Source: Lunularia cruciata (taxonomy: Eukaryota > Streptophyta > Marchantiopsida > Lunulariales > Lunulariaceae). From it: a stretch of DNA of 64,000 nucleotides. Shown piece after piece: positions 51,075 to 61,860 of this stretch (position 1 is its first letter; each line of letters begins with the position of its first letter). The stretch covers positions 43,464,501 through 43,528,500 of the forward strand of contig OX419761.1 in assembly GCA_948567375.1 (NCBI GenBank), given 5' to 3'. A model generated the notes under the pieces. It did not search any database, had not been told where the DNA came from, and worked only from the letters and a program-made list of their open reading frames with translations. The position numbers and the translations under genes are program-made.

Positions 51075-52390
51075 TCGGATGTCAATATGATTCAAGTTAA
51101 GTCGGTTGAATGGGGAGTAACAGATCTGCACGCGTAGATTTATATGTACTGTACATTTCATCTGAACGAAACTGTCTGAATGTCCTTCACAACTTGACCT
51201 CCGTGAGATATCTTCCATGGTTGCTTGCTTTGAATTTGTAATAAATCCCCCTCATCTACTGAGTTTGGAACTATTAGCTTGACTTGCATCATGCAAAAAG
51301 TGTTCTCACGCCATTCTTGAAAGGAAGCCCCGGGTAACCATTTGCAGATGACTTTACATTTCGAGAACTCAATTTGAAACGCTTTAGTGAACTCAATGTG
51401 CATCCCGACTTATTGGGCAGCTCCGATTTGTGTTGTAATATCCAGCATATTACTCCTTAATACCAGTACCAGGTTTTTCACACCATTACAGTGTCTTTAT
51501 CAGGGTTGACTGTCAACCATTGGTAGTCATTATTGAAGTCACTTGTCACTTGAGACACATATTCGATATAATAAGTATGAATTTTGGCTTCCATATGCAA
51601 GTCACTCAATTGATGCGTGAACAGTATGCATAGAGTGGAATTTCGGTATCTGCTAGTATGGGATCGTCTTCAAAAGTGTCCATCCTCGCGTGTTGTAAAT
51701 CTTTTATCCAGATTCGTATTCCTAAAATGTATTGGATCATAGCTCATTTCACGTGTAACACATAGGTTGAGAAGAATCAGGTTGAAAATCCCTCATGGAT
51801 TAGGATTAACTTATATGGGATAACTTTTGATTTCCAGTTTCGTTTAGTTGGGAAAGGGAAAGGCCCACCAGATTCGCATTTTACTTAAGATGAAATTATA
51901 AGTCATTTACCATTAGCGTCGTCTAGTCCAGACTTATAACGATTGTCTCAGATCTCGTCTTATTCAAGGTGGACACTAGTCTTTGGTAGTCCTAGAGATG
52001 GAGAATTATGAAGAGTTTTATATTCGTGAAGTTCCATTCTGAAGGAAATCAGGTTGTGACATGACATTTTGCAACGGAACTATGTTGTTGAGAAAGTTAA
52101 TTTCTAACATGAACCGGAACCTGGATACAATCTGCGCTCTGTAGAAACCTTTGATGGACAATAGTGGTCGTACTTGTCGTAAGTGTGATGCAAAAGAGAA
52201 CTCAAAGTAGCCCTTGTGGTGATTGGCAAGGGAGAGCCATTTCAAACCGTGAATCATTGCCGCATTTCTCTGATAGATACAGACCTCAAGACGATTGAGA
52301 CTTATATTGAAACAACTCTCATTCAACCCAAATCCATAGTCTTTGAAGAAAAGAAGAAACAAAATTTGAGATATGCAAAGGATAGTTCAG
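51075..52390 (+). other. B-type peroxidase 3' flank of unit 3
   Basis: Homologous to 1715-3755 (inverted) and, for the first 60 bases, to 15084-15155 beside gene B. An open frame at 52216-52470 (KGEPFQT..., IETYIETTLIQ) has a partly matching frame on the other copy (REPFQTESLPYLTDKDLKMI, minus strand near 2040-1930), but both are interrupted upstream. No gene can be claimed. Confidence 0.65.
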
Positions 52391-53560
52391 GCTATGTACC
52401 AAGAATGATGGTTTACGTGAACATCAGTCTACATTCACTATTTGCAAAACGGGAACTTGCAAGATTTTAATTATTCAATTTGGGACGAGGTGAGAAAAGA
52501 TAGTACCGCCTTGTCTAGTCAATTTGTACGTTCAGATTCCACCCAGCATCGTAACTCATGATATCAATCGTCGCTATTTGGTTATCAATGATGAATGAAA
52601 TAAGTTGAACCTAATTTAGTGAAGTTTAGAACATCTGAGTTCTGGTCAAGTTGAGATTCGATGTCATTTCATATCTGATAGATAGAAAAGAATATTTCCT
52701 CTTATATGTTCGTGACGAAGCAGTGTAGACTAACTTCTAATATATAATTTGTAACAACATGTCGTTCCAAAACGAGGATATGGTTCGAAATTGGCTAGAA
52801 GTGAAAGGAAAGTGCCAGTTTGTCACAGATCTGCTATAGTTCCGTCTTTAACCTCTTTGGCAGGACAATTCACAGAAGAGGTAAGGTATCCTTATGCGGC
52901 ATACTACAGGAAAGACAAAACCACTAAATCACATTCACAAAAGATATCTCATTACACGAGTTTCTGAAGGTAATGATTCAATTCGTCATATTGGTCATCA
53001 GCCGTGAGAGTCTTTCCCTCACCGCAGCCTATGTAGCACACACCACAGCACGAATGAGAGAGTTCTTCCCTTCCTAGAAGGCACTGCTTCCCTTCCTAGA
53101 AGGCACTGCTCACCACTATATTGTAGGTTTGCAATACCTGGAGATTTTCATTATGCATTATACTTTACGACACTCACAACCATCATAGCTCTCAACTCAT
53201 GAACTGATTATTCACAACTACCAAGCCTAACTGCCTTCCCGCACCTCAGTACTTGCATTTCTATTTCAAGTTTCTCACCGCTCACAACCATCATAGCTCT
53301 CAACTCATGAACTGATTATTCACAACTACCAAGCCTAACTACCTTCCCGCACCTCAGTACTTGCATTTCTATTTCAAGTTTCTCACCGCTACTCGATTCA
53401 ATAGTCTTAAAACATACACCATATTGACATTGATACACTCAGGATCTAAGAGGTCCTCAGGCATCATTCCCACAACAAAGTCAAATTTGCAAACACACAA
53501 GCAAAACAATTGCACATTCACAAGTTGAACAAACAAGTATGAAATAAAATTCCAATCTGT
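52391..53560. repeat. Intergenic DNA with a 108-bp tandem duplication
   Basis: A 108-bp unit at 53173-53280 is repeated at 53281-53388 with a single difference visible by eye (ctgcc/ctacc). A 22-bp unit (cttcccttcctagaaggcac) is doubled at about 53065-53110. The rest shows nothing I recognise. Confidence 0.8.
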
Positions 53561-54003
53561 GCTGACTAAACTTGTATTAAGTCATGGTGACTCCCCTTAT
53601 ACTCTCTACTACAACAAGATGTGGTGCATCCATGGCTGTGCGATGACACAACCCCATTACTATGAATTAAGACTAGCCTTATTCTACTTAATTTGTTGTT
53701 ACAAATTAAATGCTATGGTGGCACGACCTATAGAGAGGCAATTATTGTATACTAAAAATCCTATGACTCTAGCTACACATCTAGAGAATATCTCAATGAT
53801 CAATATCACAAAGAATAAATTTAATGTATAGAGCCATAATTGCTCAAAAGATTCATATACACGGCATTGCACGGAGACCTTCCACCATGATGAACTCCCC
53901 ATAACAATGAAGTGGCAACCTGATGGTAGTGTCACAACAACCACCTCTCAACAGTGCAAAACTATTCAATTGTTTGAGTATCATACACCACAATCTACTT
54001 CTT
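53561..54003. other. Intergenic stretch, no recognised gene
   Basis: A plus-strand open frame at 53559-53831 gives about 85 residues (start YYNKMWCIHGCAMTQPHYY) with no motif I know. It lacks homologues elsewhere in the window, so I do not call it a gene. Confidence 0.4.
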
Positions 54004-54204
54004 GATTCTCCTTCACCTTTACACCTTTGAATCAGCTCCTTGACGTGTTTGTTGTATTCCTCCAGTTCATGGTGGTATTGCTTAAGACACTTTTGAACTA
54101 GGCATCACCGTGCTTGTGCATACTAGAGGAACTACATGTAACTGGAGGATTACCACAAACATGTTGAGGAGCTGATTCAAAGCTGTAAAGGTGAAGGAGG
54201 ATCA
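54004..54204. repeat. Imperfect foldback, ~68-bp arms
   Basis: The left arm at 54004-54070 ('tcaccttta...gaatcagctcctt') is matched by the reverse complement of 54133-54204 ('gaggagctgattcaaag...gtaaaggtga'), about 85 percent identical by eye, with a ~60-base loop. It lies inside the tail of family copy 3. Confidence 0.75.
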
Positions 54205-54259
54205 GTTGTGAGAAGTCTTGGCCTCTAATTCATGTATCTCCAACTTTAACTCCCACAGC

Positions 54260-55130
54260 TTAGGCTACCACAACAACCAATTCCACTTGGGTCATTAGTC
54301 TATTAGCAATGTCTTCCATGACTGTAAGGACTCTCATTTGTTCCTCATCCAGAGTATCACGGATGGATTGCAACTCCATCTCTACCTCTTGTCTGACTTG
54401 TACTTGAAGGATGTGGGCTTTGTCTTCATAGTCAGCCATGATAGTGGACAACTTCTTGATGCACATCTTGGCGGTCTGTCCAAGGTGGCATCATGGTGTG
54501 CCAAGCAGGGATGTGGTATCCCTGTACCTTCCAACAATTCCTTTTCTTCTTGTGTTTGAATGAGGACTCAAACTTCCTTGTCATGTCTTTTGATGGTCAA
54601 GGCCAGTCTTGATCAAGATGCATTGCACACCATGGTAACCTTGATTATGATTTTTTTCATCTTGATCTCTCCTTTATATTCTGGTTGGTGCTGATAATAT
54701 CCTGAGGAATAGTAATGTGCACAAAAGAGCTTCTTCTTCTCTTCTTTCCTAAGTAGTCTCATCCTGATATAAAAATGCAGTATGAACAGTGAGAGAAAAG
54801 AAGGTCCTCCTGTTGTTTGCAACTACTCTGTAAGTTCTTGAGTTCAATGATAGAACATCTTTGCACAATCTATGGGTTTTCCTTTGTACAGTAGTTGGAA
54901 GAAAGTCACCTGCCCATTGTTCACATATGTTGTCAGTGAGGATCTGAAAAAATTCATAATCAAGGTTACCATGGTATGCCAAGCAGAGCCATGGTATCCC
55001 TGCACATTCCTTGCCTTCTTGTGTTTGAACAAGCACTCAAACTTCCTTGTCATATCTTTTGATGGTCAAGGCCAGTCTTGATTTAGGTGCATTACTTCCG
55101 GCATTGTATCAGACCCAAGCACTTTTTGCC
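54260..55130 (-). pseudogene. Unrecognised repetitive protein family, copy 3, degenerate
   Basis: The minus strand reads MTRKFECLFKHKKARN, HTMVTLIMNFFRSSLTTYV, VTFFQLLYKGKPIDCAKMFY, LHFYIRMRLLRKEEKKK and HYYSSGYYQHQPEY (55053-54613), then a coiled-coil piece IKKLSTIMADYEDKA and RQEVEMELQSIRDTLDEEQ (54466-54260). Motif order agrees with copies 1 and 2, but the middle (the KGTPNMAP linker and most of the coiled coil) is missing. This is an independent, internally deleted copy outside the large inverted repeat. Confidence 0.55.
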
Positions 55131-55173
55131 AATGCTCTTCAGTCCATGCAAAAACATTTCCCCTAGAGTTGTA

Positions 55174-55634
55174 GAAGCTTTGATCAATTTGAAAGACTAT
55201 GAGAGAGGATGATAGTGATTGAGAATATGAAGGGAAAATCGGGCTTGAGATGCATTTTCATACCATGATGTTTCCTATGAATAAGAAGACTGGCATTGCA
55301 TTTTAGTCACCCAAAGTAAAGAACTAGGCATATTAATGCTATGCAGAGTACCTAAATTTGACACATCTATGCTTTCTTTTCCTTAATCTTTACTGCCATT
55401 GGGAAGCATGCAAAATCCCAAATTCATAGTAGAAAGCATAGATGTGTCAAATTTAGGTACTCTGCATAGCATTAGTATGCCTAGTTCTCTACTTTGGGTG
55501 ACTGAAATGCAATGCCAGTCTTCTTATTCATAGCAAACATCACGGTATGAAAGTGCATCTCAAGCCTGATTTTCCCCTCACATTCTCAATCACTATCATC
55601 CTCTCCCATAGTCTCTCAAATTGATCAAAGCTTC
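55174..55634. repeat. Long hairpin: 204-bp inverted repeat with 53-base loop
   Basis: Arms 55174-55377 and 55431-55634 are equal in length, with no indel and about 11 mismatches counted by eye (about 95 percent identity). Ten of the mismatches are transitions. Transcription in either direction would give a long near-perfect double-stranded RNA. It lies just beyond family copy 3. Confidence 0.92.
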
Positions 55635-55659
55635 TAAGCTCTTCTTGTTCATAAAATTT

Positions 55660-57000
55660 TCCACCCACACAACTTCAAACGCTCCAATAATGGGTAGAGC
55701 ATTGAGTAGATTCAATCAAACCTCACTTCCTTGTGAGGCACTGCATTAATACACTTTAATCGATCAGTTTGAGATTTTGGCGGGCATTTCTGGTTAATCA
55801 ATGTGGTCCACTCATGTGTGAAGCGGCAAGAGGACTGATAGAGACCAAAAATGGATCTTTATCCTACATGTGAACTCCTTGTCAAGCAAGAAGTTGAACC
55901 ATTACCAATTGACGGTGGCTCAGATATGTCATCCCACACTTGTGTTTGTGGTACCTTTTTTCATGGTAACTTGAACATATGCTCCACTCTCTGGGTGACT
56001 CTTTAGTAAATTTTCATGGTGATTGAGGTATAAGCCATACTTTATATCTTCAAGTATCATACTACTCAACATGCTATGCTATTTGGGGAAAACAACCAAA
56101 AAAACAGAAAACACGCTTGAGTGAACATAAGATGGGTTGCTACAATGCTAGACAAATAAATGATATTGTAAGTACTCTAATTTGGAGGTCCTCCCTACAT
56201 AGTCCTTCTACTAGTACAAAATGGGTCTTGAAGAGATTCCAAACCTATTCTCCAAGTCATATCATGGAAAATTTATTTCTATCAATAATTGCCAATAGCA
56301 GAATATGTTGGTTTATTGCCACTCTTGTAATGAGGAGGGCAAAATCAAATTGATAGACTTGTTCTATTGGGCTAAAACTTAAGGTCTCTTGCTATAGTCA
56401 ACTAAACGCAAAAATTACATCTACATGTATGTCATGCATTAAGGTAGGTCATGGTAGGAAAAGATACCATGCTGATTGATCCTTGTTTTCTTGGCATGGT
56501 GCTTGGATGGCTTCTTCCACCTCATGGACATTGATAATTCTCAGAGATCAAAATGATACAAACAACAGTTGGCTAGTGATGGGATTAAAGCGTGATCCAT
56601 GGTATTGTGGAATTACCAACTTGAGCCATTCTTGGACCTCTCTTGAATTTTATGGAAATCTCTTTGTGGTAACCCACTCCATGCCTCCTAACATATATTT
56701 TTGTTATTCTTTTTTTTGTGCAATTGGGTGACTACCTAGGTTAGATTCATCTTAGCAATTAGGATTTAGGACTTATAGCCCAATCACCCAAGAGATATTC
56801 TAAAATATACTATCACGAGATATCATCTGAGTGAAGCCACCTCATGACCACAATAATGATGACCGTCATGACCATGATAATGATGATGGTCCCAAGACCA
56901 TGATGAAACAACCACTATCAAAATCACAGGCACAGCTAATTAAGTCCTTATGAGGCTCACCATGAGTCAAGCGGTATTATGAGGCCTACTGCCAGATCTA
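55660..57000. other. Repeat-like intergenic DNA, no supported gene
   Basis: Only short open frames of about 80 residues occur, and I recognise none. A low-complexity run near 56830-56900 is built on 'atgatgacc/atgatgatgg'-type repeats. Confidence 0.45.
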
Positions 57001-59100
57001 AGAAAAGAGATGTTATTGCAAACCTTTGTCTTCCCACACCAGAAAAGGAGGAGGAGCTACCTCAAGAAGATATTTGGAATCTTGCAATAGTTGAACCTTT
57101 AGAAGTCAAGCACCTCTAGAAGGCAGAAAACTGGTGAAACAATTGGCTAAAAGTACCATTATTTTGAAAGACAAGTTCCCATACTTCATGACTCTCTCCC
57201 ATGCAATATAGCATAGGGAACATTGAGAAAATAATTATTGTCCAGCATATGCAGAATATAAAAGGTTTAGAAACTTGTGCATGGCATATGATAGCAATAC
57301 AAGCCCAAAAACCTTCCCGGATTGACTAACATAAGTTCCACATGATCACCATGACTTTCAAGAGTGACTACCCTTTTTGAACCCCCCTCACCATGGGTCT
57401 ATATATAATCCCATAACAATTACTACATTCTTGCTCCTCATGGCAATTTGGCCCCCGAGAGTTATCAATGTGAATCAAGTTGAAGTAGCGGTAGAGGTAT
57501 TCTGCAAAGTGGACAAGGAGCAATCAGCCTGGTACTTTCCTTCCTCGTTCTAACCACATCCATGATATGCATAGGGAGATATTTTCTATTGTTAGCCAAC
57601 TACAGCAAGAGATCATAGGAGCAAAGATCAATTGTCATTTTTCCCTTCAAGCAACTGTGGGGATGGAACCATTTGCTTTACTATGGGCAATTGGGGTCAA
57701 CTTTTGGGAACTTTGGATTACAAGGTGTGTTCTAGTGGAAGCTATCATATGGGTGACATCCATTGGAAAATCCCCATGGGTTGACTTATGTGGAAATGCA
57801 TCTCTAATACTTCACCTTGGGGTATTTAAAAGATTGCCTCAAGCTTGTTAACCATGACTCCGCAAATTGGCTGCAAATTTTCCCAAGTCTGCTCCATTAC
57901 AAAGCTCAGAGTTGGTATACCCATGTTACTTGGAAGGAGTTCAAGCAAGCTAACTGAACAGATCTTTGAGATAACTTCTTGGAATGATTCCAAGATGTTG
58001 ATTATGATACAAGTGTCATTGCCACACTAAATGATTTGGATCATAGGATGAATAAGAGGTTGAGAGACTAGTCTGAGTGGTTCATGGCATTGTTGAACCA
58101 AGTGCCAAAGCAATCTGAGGTGGTGGGTTACTTTGATGCCCAAGCCATTACCTGGTTCCTCAGTGGATTGTAGCCTAAAATTTGGATCTTTGCCAAGGAG
58201 AGGAATATAACTTCCCTAGACAAAGTACTCAAACATGTCACTTGATATGAGGCATCCCACTCTCATTGGCTATTAACCAAAGAAACAAAGAGAAGAAAGG
58301 CAAGAAGGTGAGACAAAGAGCATCTTGTAGTACCTCATCTTCTTTAGGTGAATCTTCCACCTGATTAAATTCCTCTTCAAGAAGGTGCCAAGCCAAAGAA
58401 GAACAGAAGACAAGGAGGAAAGAAAGTGTTGCAAACCCCAACTAAAAGTGTCATTAAGATGGACACTAAGCTGGACACTCTTATAAAAGAGTTTGCAGAT
58501 TTCAAGATTCAAATTATTGAGCAAAGGACAAAAGAAAAACCCCTTCATTGGCAAGACCAAATGTGTGGTCGACTACTTGTGACAAGTTGGGTCATGCCAA
58601 CACGGAGTGCTTGACAACCAAAACTACATTCCTCATGCAACAAATTGATTGGGTTCCAAGTTGGGACCAGAATGAGGAGGACGAGGCAGTGTACCAAAGC
58701 CAAGAGGTACCACCCCAAGCAAGAACCTTGTACCAAGGTCCCAAGTATGGACCAAGGGAGTACACAAACAACATACCCCAATGAGGAATGTTGATGGCCA
58801 ATCAAAATAGACCTCAAAATGTTGCATTGAGAGCATGTTAAAATTGTGGATCGATGGGTCATTGGCCCCTGAATTGTCCTGAGCCAAGGCGGCAGATTGG
58901 GTATGTTCTGCTCAATGGAAATTGTAAGGGTTTTGGCCATGATGGTCACCAATGTCCCCAACCACCCAACCCAACGCTTCTGGTGAAGTATGTGTAGACT
59001 CTGGCTAAGTGAGCTGCATTGCAACCAAAGGGATACCACGGTGAATTGCATCACCCTTGAAGAAGATTCCCTAAATGATTCCCTCTGGTCAAAGCCTATT
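57000..59100 (+). pseudogene. Retrotransposon gag relic with three degenerate CCHC zinc knuckles
   Basis: The plus-strand translation keeps gag-like text (DYDTSVIATLNDLDHRMNKR, WFMALLNQVPKQSEVVGYF, AQAITWFLSGL near 57990-58170), then a basic linker and three knuckle relics: STTCDKLGHANTEC (first Cys now Ser, 58566), C-stop-NCGSMGHWPLNC (58837) and CKGFGHDGHQC (58924, first Cys lost). Multiple stops and frameshifts interrupt it. Triple knuckles plus a W..F-type gag suggest a Ty3/gypsy-like or related LTR element, but no protease, RT or integrase is visible, so the superfamily is uncertain. Confidence 0.55.
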
Positions 59101-60600
59101 TGACCAACTAGATGGGACTAGGACTGACATGTTACCCATCCAAGCAAGTAATCTAAGGGTGGAACTTGCTGATAGGTCACATATCCATGTACCTAGTCGT
59201 ATGGTGAAGCTTCCTTGGAGGAGATCCTCTTTGGCTATAGGATAAAGAGAAGGTGCTCCTTTAGGGCATCACAGGATTGAATGTGAAACATGTGTTTTCT
59301 CTCTTGTATCTCTCTTGAAGAATTCACTTGTCCTCGGAATATTACATTGGGTCTCAAGCTAAGATATTAAAGTCGATGTCGAGAAGGTGAAAGTCATCTC
59401 AACTTGGATACATCAGAGGTTATAATGATCAAGGATAGATATTCAACTTCAATTAGAGACAATAACAATTCTCCTCACAATATCTTACACCGTCATAATC
59501 ATGTGGCATATGCAGTATCCTGCTGCTGAACTTGTCTTATAATGTCTAGCTCAAATAAACTCCTCTTGTAGGGTAGCCTGATTCCTTGTTTGAAATATGA
59601 AAAATCTAATAGCTTCTTCTTTCATCCCCTCTTCTATAACAAAGACACCATTGCTATAGTAAGAGGAATAAGTCCATACTAATGCATCTATGGGATTATG
59701 TACCATTCAATTGAATAGTAAATAAAAATGCTTCTTTGGCCTCATCATGCAGTACAAGAGGAAGCCAATAGAATAGGCATGGACATGGAAAGCTAGTCTC
59801 AAAGAGCACCAAAATACGATATCCTTGAGATACTAACCCACTCTCATGACTTGATAAATATTCCCAAAATAGGAAACAAAGGGATAGATGTAGCATATGT
59901 AAATCCTTCATATCAACAATGTTAATGTAGTTGCTCATCTCACATGAGCATCTCAAGTTGTCCTTCTACATCTTCCTCACATGGGTCTCTCTCCCTTGCG
60001 GGGTGAAGAGCATCTAGCACACCCAACATGGTGTATTTTGGGCTGCTCCAAGCAGCCCCACGAGGGGAAGTGAAACAATAGACAATACCAAGATAGTGAT
60101 AGTAACAAGAAATGTTCCTTCTTGTATCTCATCATACTTACAAAACCTCAACCTACTCTCATCACATGAATAAATGATAATTCTACAAACTTTAAAAAAT
60201 ATCAATTCTTATAATTGTTAGTTATATCTTTTTAGTTTTTTAGCTAAGTTCAAAGGGAATTAAAGCATAAAAAAAAAAGATTAGAAGTGAAAATTCCTAA
60301 AACTCTCTGATACTATATTGAAGTAATCACTTCAAACTCTGAAAGACTAAATGGGGGTTTCAATTTTCAAAATTAGGAGTCTTTACGGTCACTTTTTCAT
60401 GGAACCCCATAAAATATTGCACGGGACCTTAGCGGGAGGGAATTTGAAATTGAAGACTCCCGTAAAGAAGTTTTAAGGGATAAGAGTTTGTTTACGGGAT
60501 GGTTCAAATCTAATGTATTCATGTGATAAGGTATGAATTCCGGAAAGACTCATATTAGTGAAGGTTATGGAATGAGATAGAATTCCGGAAAGAATTGTTG
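59100..60600. other. Intergenic DNA, no supported gene
   Basis: Two minus-strand open frames (59956-59696 and 60205-60014) share a loosely repeated segment about 310 bp apart (text near 59830 and 60150 around 'cactctcat'). They have no recognised motif. A short palindrome GGGCTGCT-CCA-AGCAGCCC lies at about 60040-60058. 'attccggaaaga' occurs twice near 60540 and 60585. Confidence 0.45.
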
Positions 60601-60905
60601 AGGTCGTCATGACTCTCAAGCAGAAGTGTCCCACGGGCAACAGAGTGAACAGGTTGAAGATGGATCCGTCGGAAAGCGCCTTTGACCACTTGTACTACAA
60701 GGAAGTTCTAGCCGACAGAGGAGTATTCACATCCGAGAATGCACTCATTACCGACTCATCCGGACGTTGAGGTGGTCGAGGAAATATCGCAATCAGGTTC
60801 ACCTTCTTCGACGAGTTCGCAGCTGCCATGCTGAAGATGGGCAATCTTGGACTCCTGACATGGACACACGGAGATATTCGCAGGTATTGTTCGTTCATCA
60901 GCTGA
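60601..60905 (+). pseudogene. Class III peroxidase fragment E (last-exon remnant)
   Basis: It reads TLKQKCPTGNRVNRLKMDPS, then FDHLYYKEVLADRGVFTSEN and ALITDSSGR followed by a stop (tga at about 60768-60770). After a frame change it reads FFDEFAAAMLKMGNLGLLTW and ends GDIRRYCSFIS-stop at 60905. This matches the last two-thirds of exon 4 of the A to D genes but is more divergent than they are from each other. No upstream exon, intron or His motif is present. It is an old truncated copy. Confidence 0.92.
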
Positions 60906-61190
60906 GCTGAGACAGCTGAAACTGGAATATGGCATCAAATCCGGTTCCTCAAACTATGTCAGTTTCACGAAACCAGACCAACTTTATTAGTCGGGACCTT
61001 GCCCTTTTGTTTCCATTCTAGACTTAGAAAAGTTAACGGAAACCCGGAACTGTTGAGCATTAGATTTCTTCTGCATGAGCTTTTGGTGGCTGAAATGGAC
61101 ACGGAACTAACGTGGTTGGGCTTAGCGCTAGCACAGCCTATGACGCCATTTAGTGTTAGTTCTAAAAAGTGTTCTTTTGTTTCAACGGGA

Positions 61191-61860
61191 TGTTGATTTC
61201 AAGTTACAAACACTGGGTTGGGTGTGTCGCCAAGAGAAGAAATGAGAGAGTTTTTCATGAGTGCGAGAAAAGAGTTTATTTGCTAAAGTTCTTGGGTAAT
61301 CTTTGAGGGTAACAATCCTATTGAGTTTGGTGGAACTCGCAAAGAACTGTCTCTATGCGTGATGCGTGATTATCGAGGGTCACCCAAGTCGGGTGACCCT
61401 CGATAACAAATCTTGTGTCCATTTCCGTGTTTGTTTTCGTGATTGGATTAACATGTGATTCATGACAATTGGTATCAAAGCGATGTTGAAATATATATTG
61501 TTTCTGAAAATAAACAATGCTGCTAGATTCAAAGGCATACAAGAATGGTAGAAAATAAAACCCGAGTAGATAAATTCAATGAACAAGATTTTGGATGTCA
61601 AAAACTTCATATAGAATACTTAAAGATGTACCGTAAAGATCTATATGCTCCACTTGAAGCCGTGAAACCAGAAAGGTAGAAGTTGATCCAGTAGCGGATG
61701 ATACCGAATGGAAGATTCTTAATCGAAAGGCGTTTGGTGCAATTCATTTAGACTTGACTAAAAGACGAGGTATCACATTGCAAGTTGAAGATTGATGGAC
61801 AGAGTTTAGAGTTTTAGAACTAATAATAAATGCGTATACAAAAGTTACATCCAATCCAAC
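61191..61860 (+). mobile_element. Copia fragment of a second family: LTR, PBS and start of gag
   Basis: TGGTATCAAAGC at 61470-61481 is an initiator tRNA-Met primer site, two bases after an LTR end (CATGACA, 61467). The LTR is probably 61191-61467, although a TGTTAG at 61154 is an alternative start. Downstream, gag text MVENKTRVDKFNEQDFG, LYAPLEAVKPER and (after a frame change) DTEWKILNRKAFGAIHLDL resembles copia gag proteins of the kind 'FWKMQMEDYL...W..LDRKALGTIRL'. It stops near 61860. No protease, RT or second LTR is visible. Confidence 0.75.
61371..61405. repeat. Perfect 15-bp-arm hairpin inside the copia LTR
   Basis: Arms TATCGAGGGTCACCC and GGGTGACCCTCGATA are separated by AAGTC. The hairpin is GC-rich against an AT-rich background, about 60 bases before the LTR end, so it would lie in the R/U5 leader if transcribed. 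Confidence 0.9.

Noticed and set aside
58545-59054. 169-codon minus-strand open frame
   Set aside because: It lies antisense to the gag relic with recognisable zinc knuckles; its translation is Leu/Ser/His-rich with no motif.
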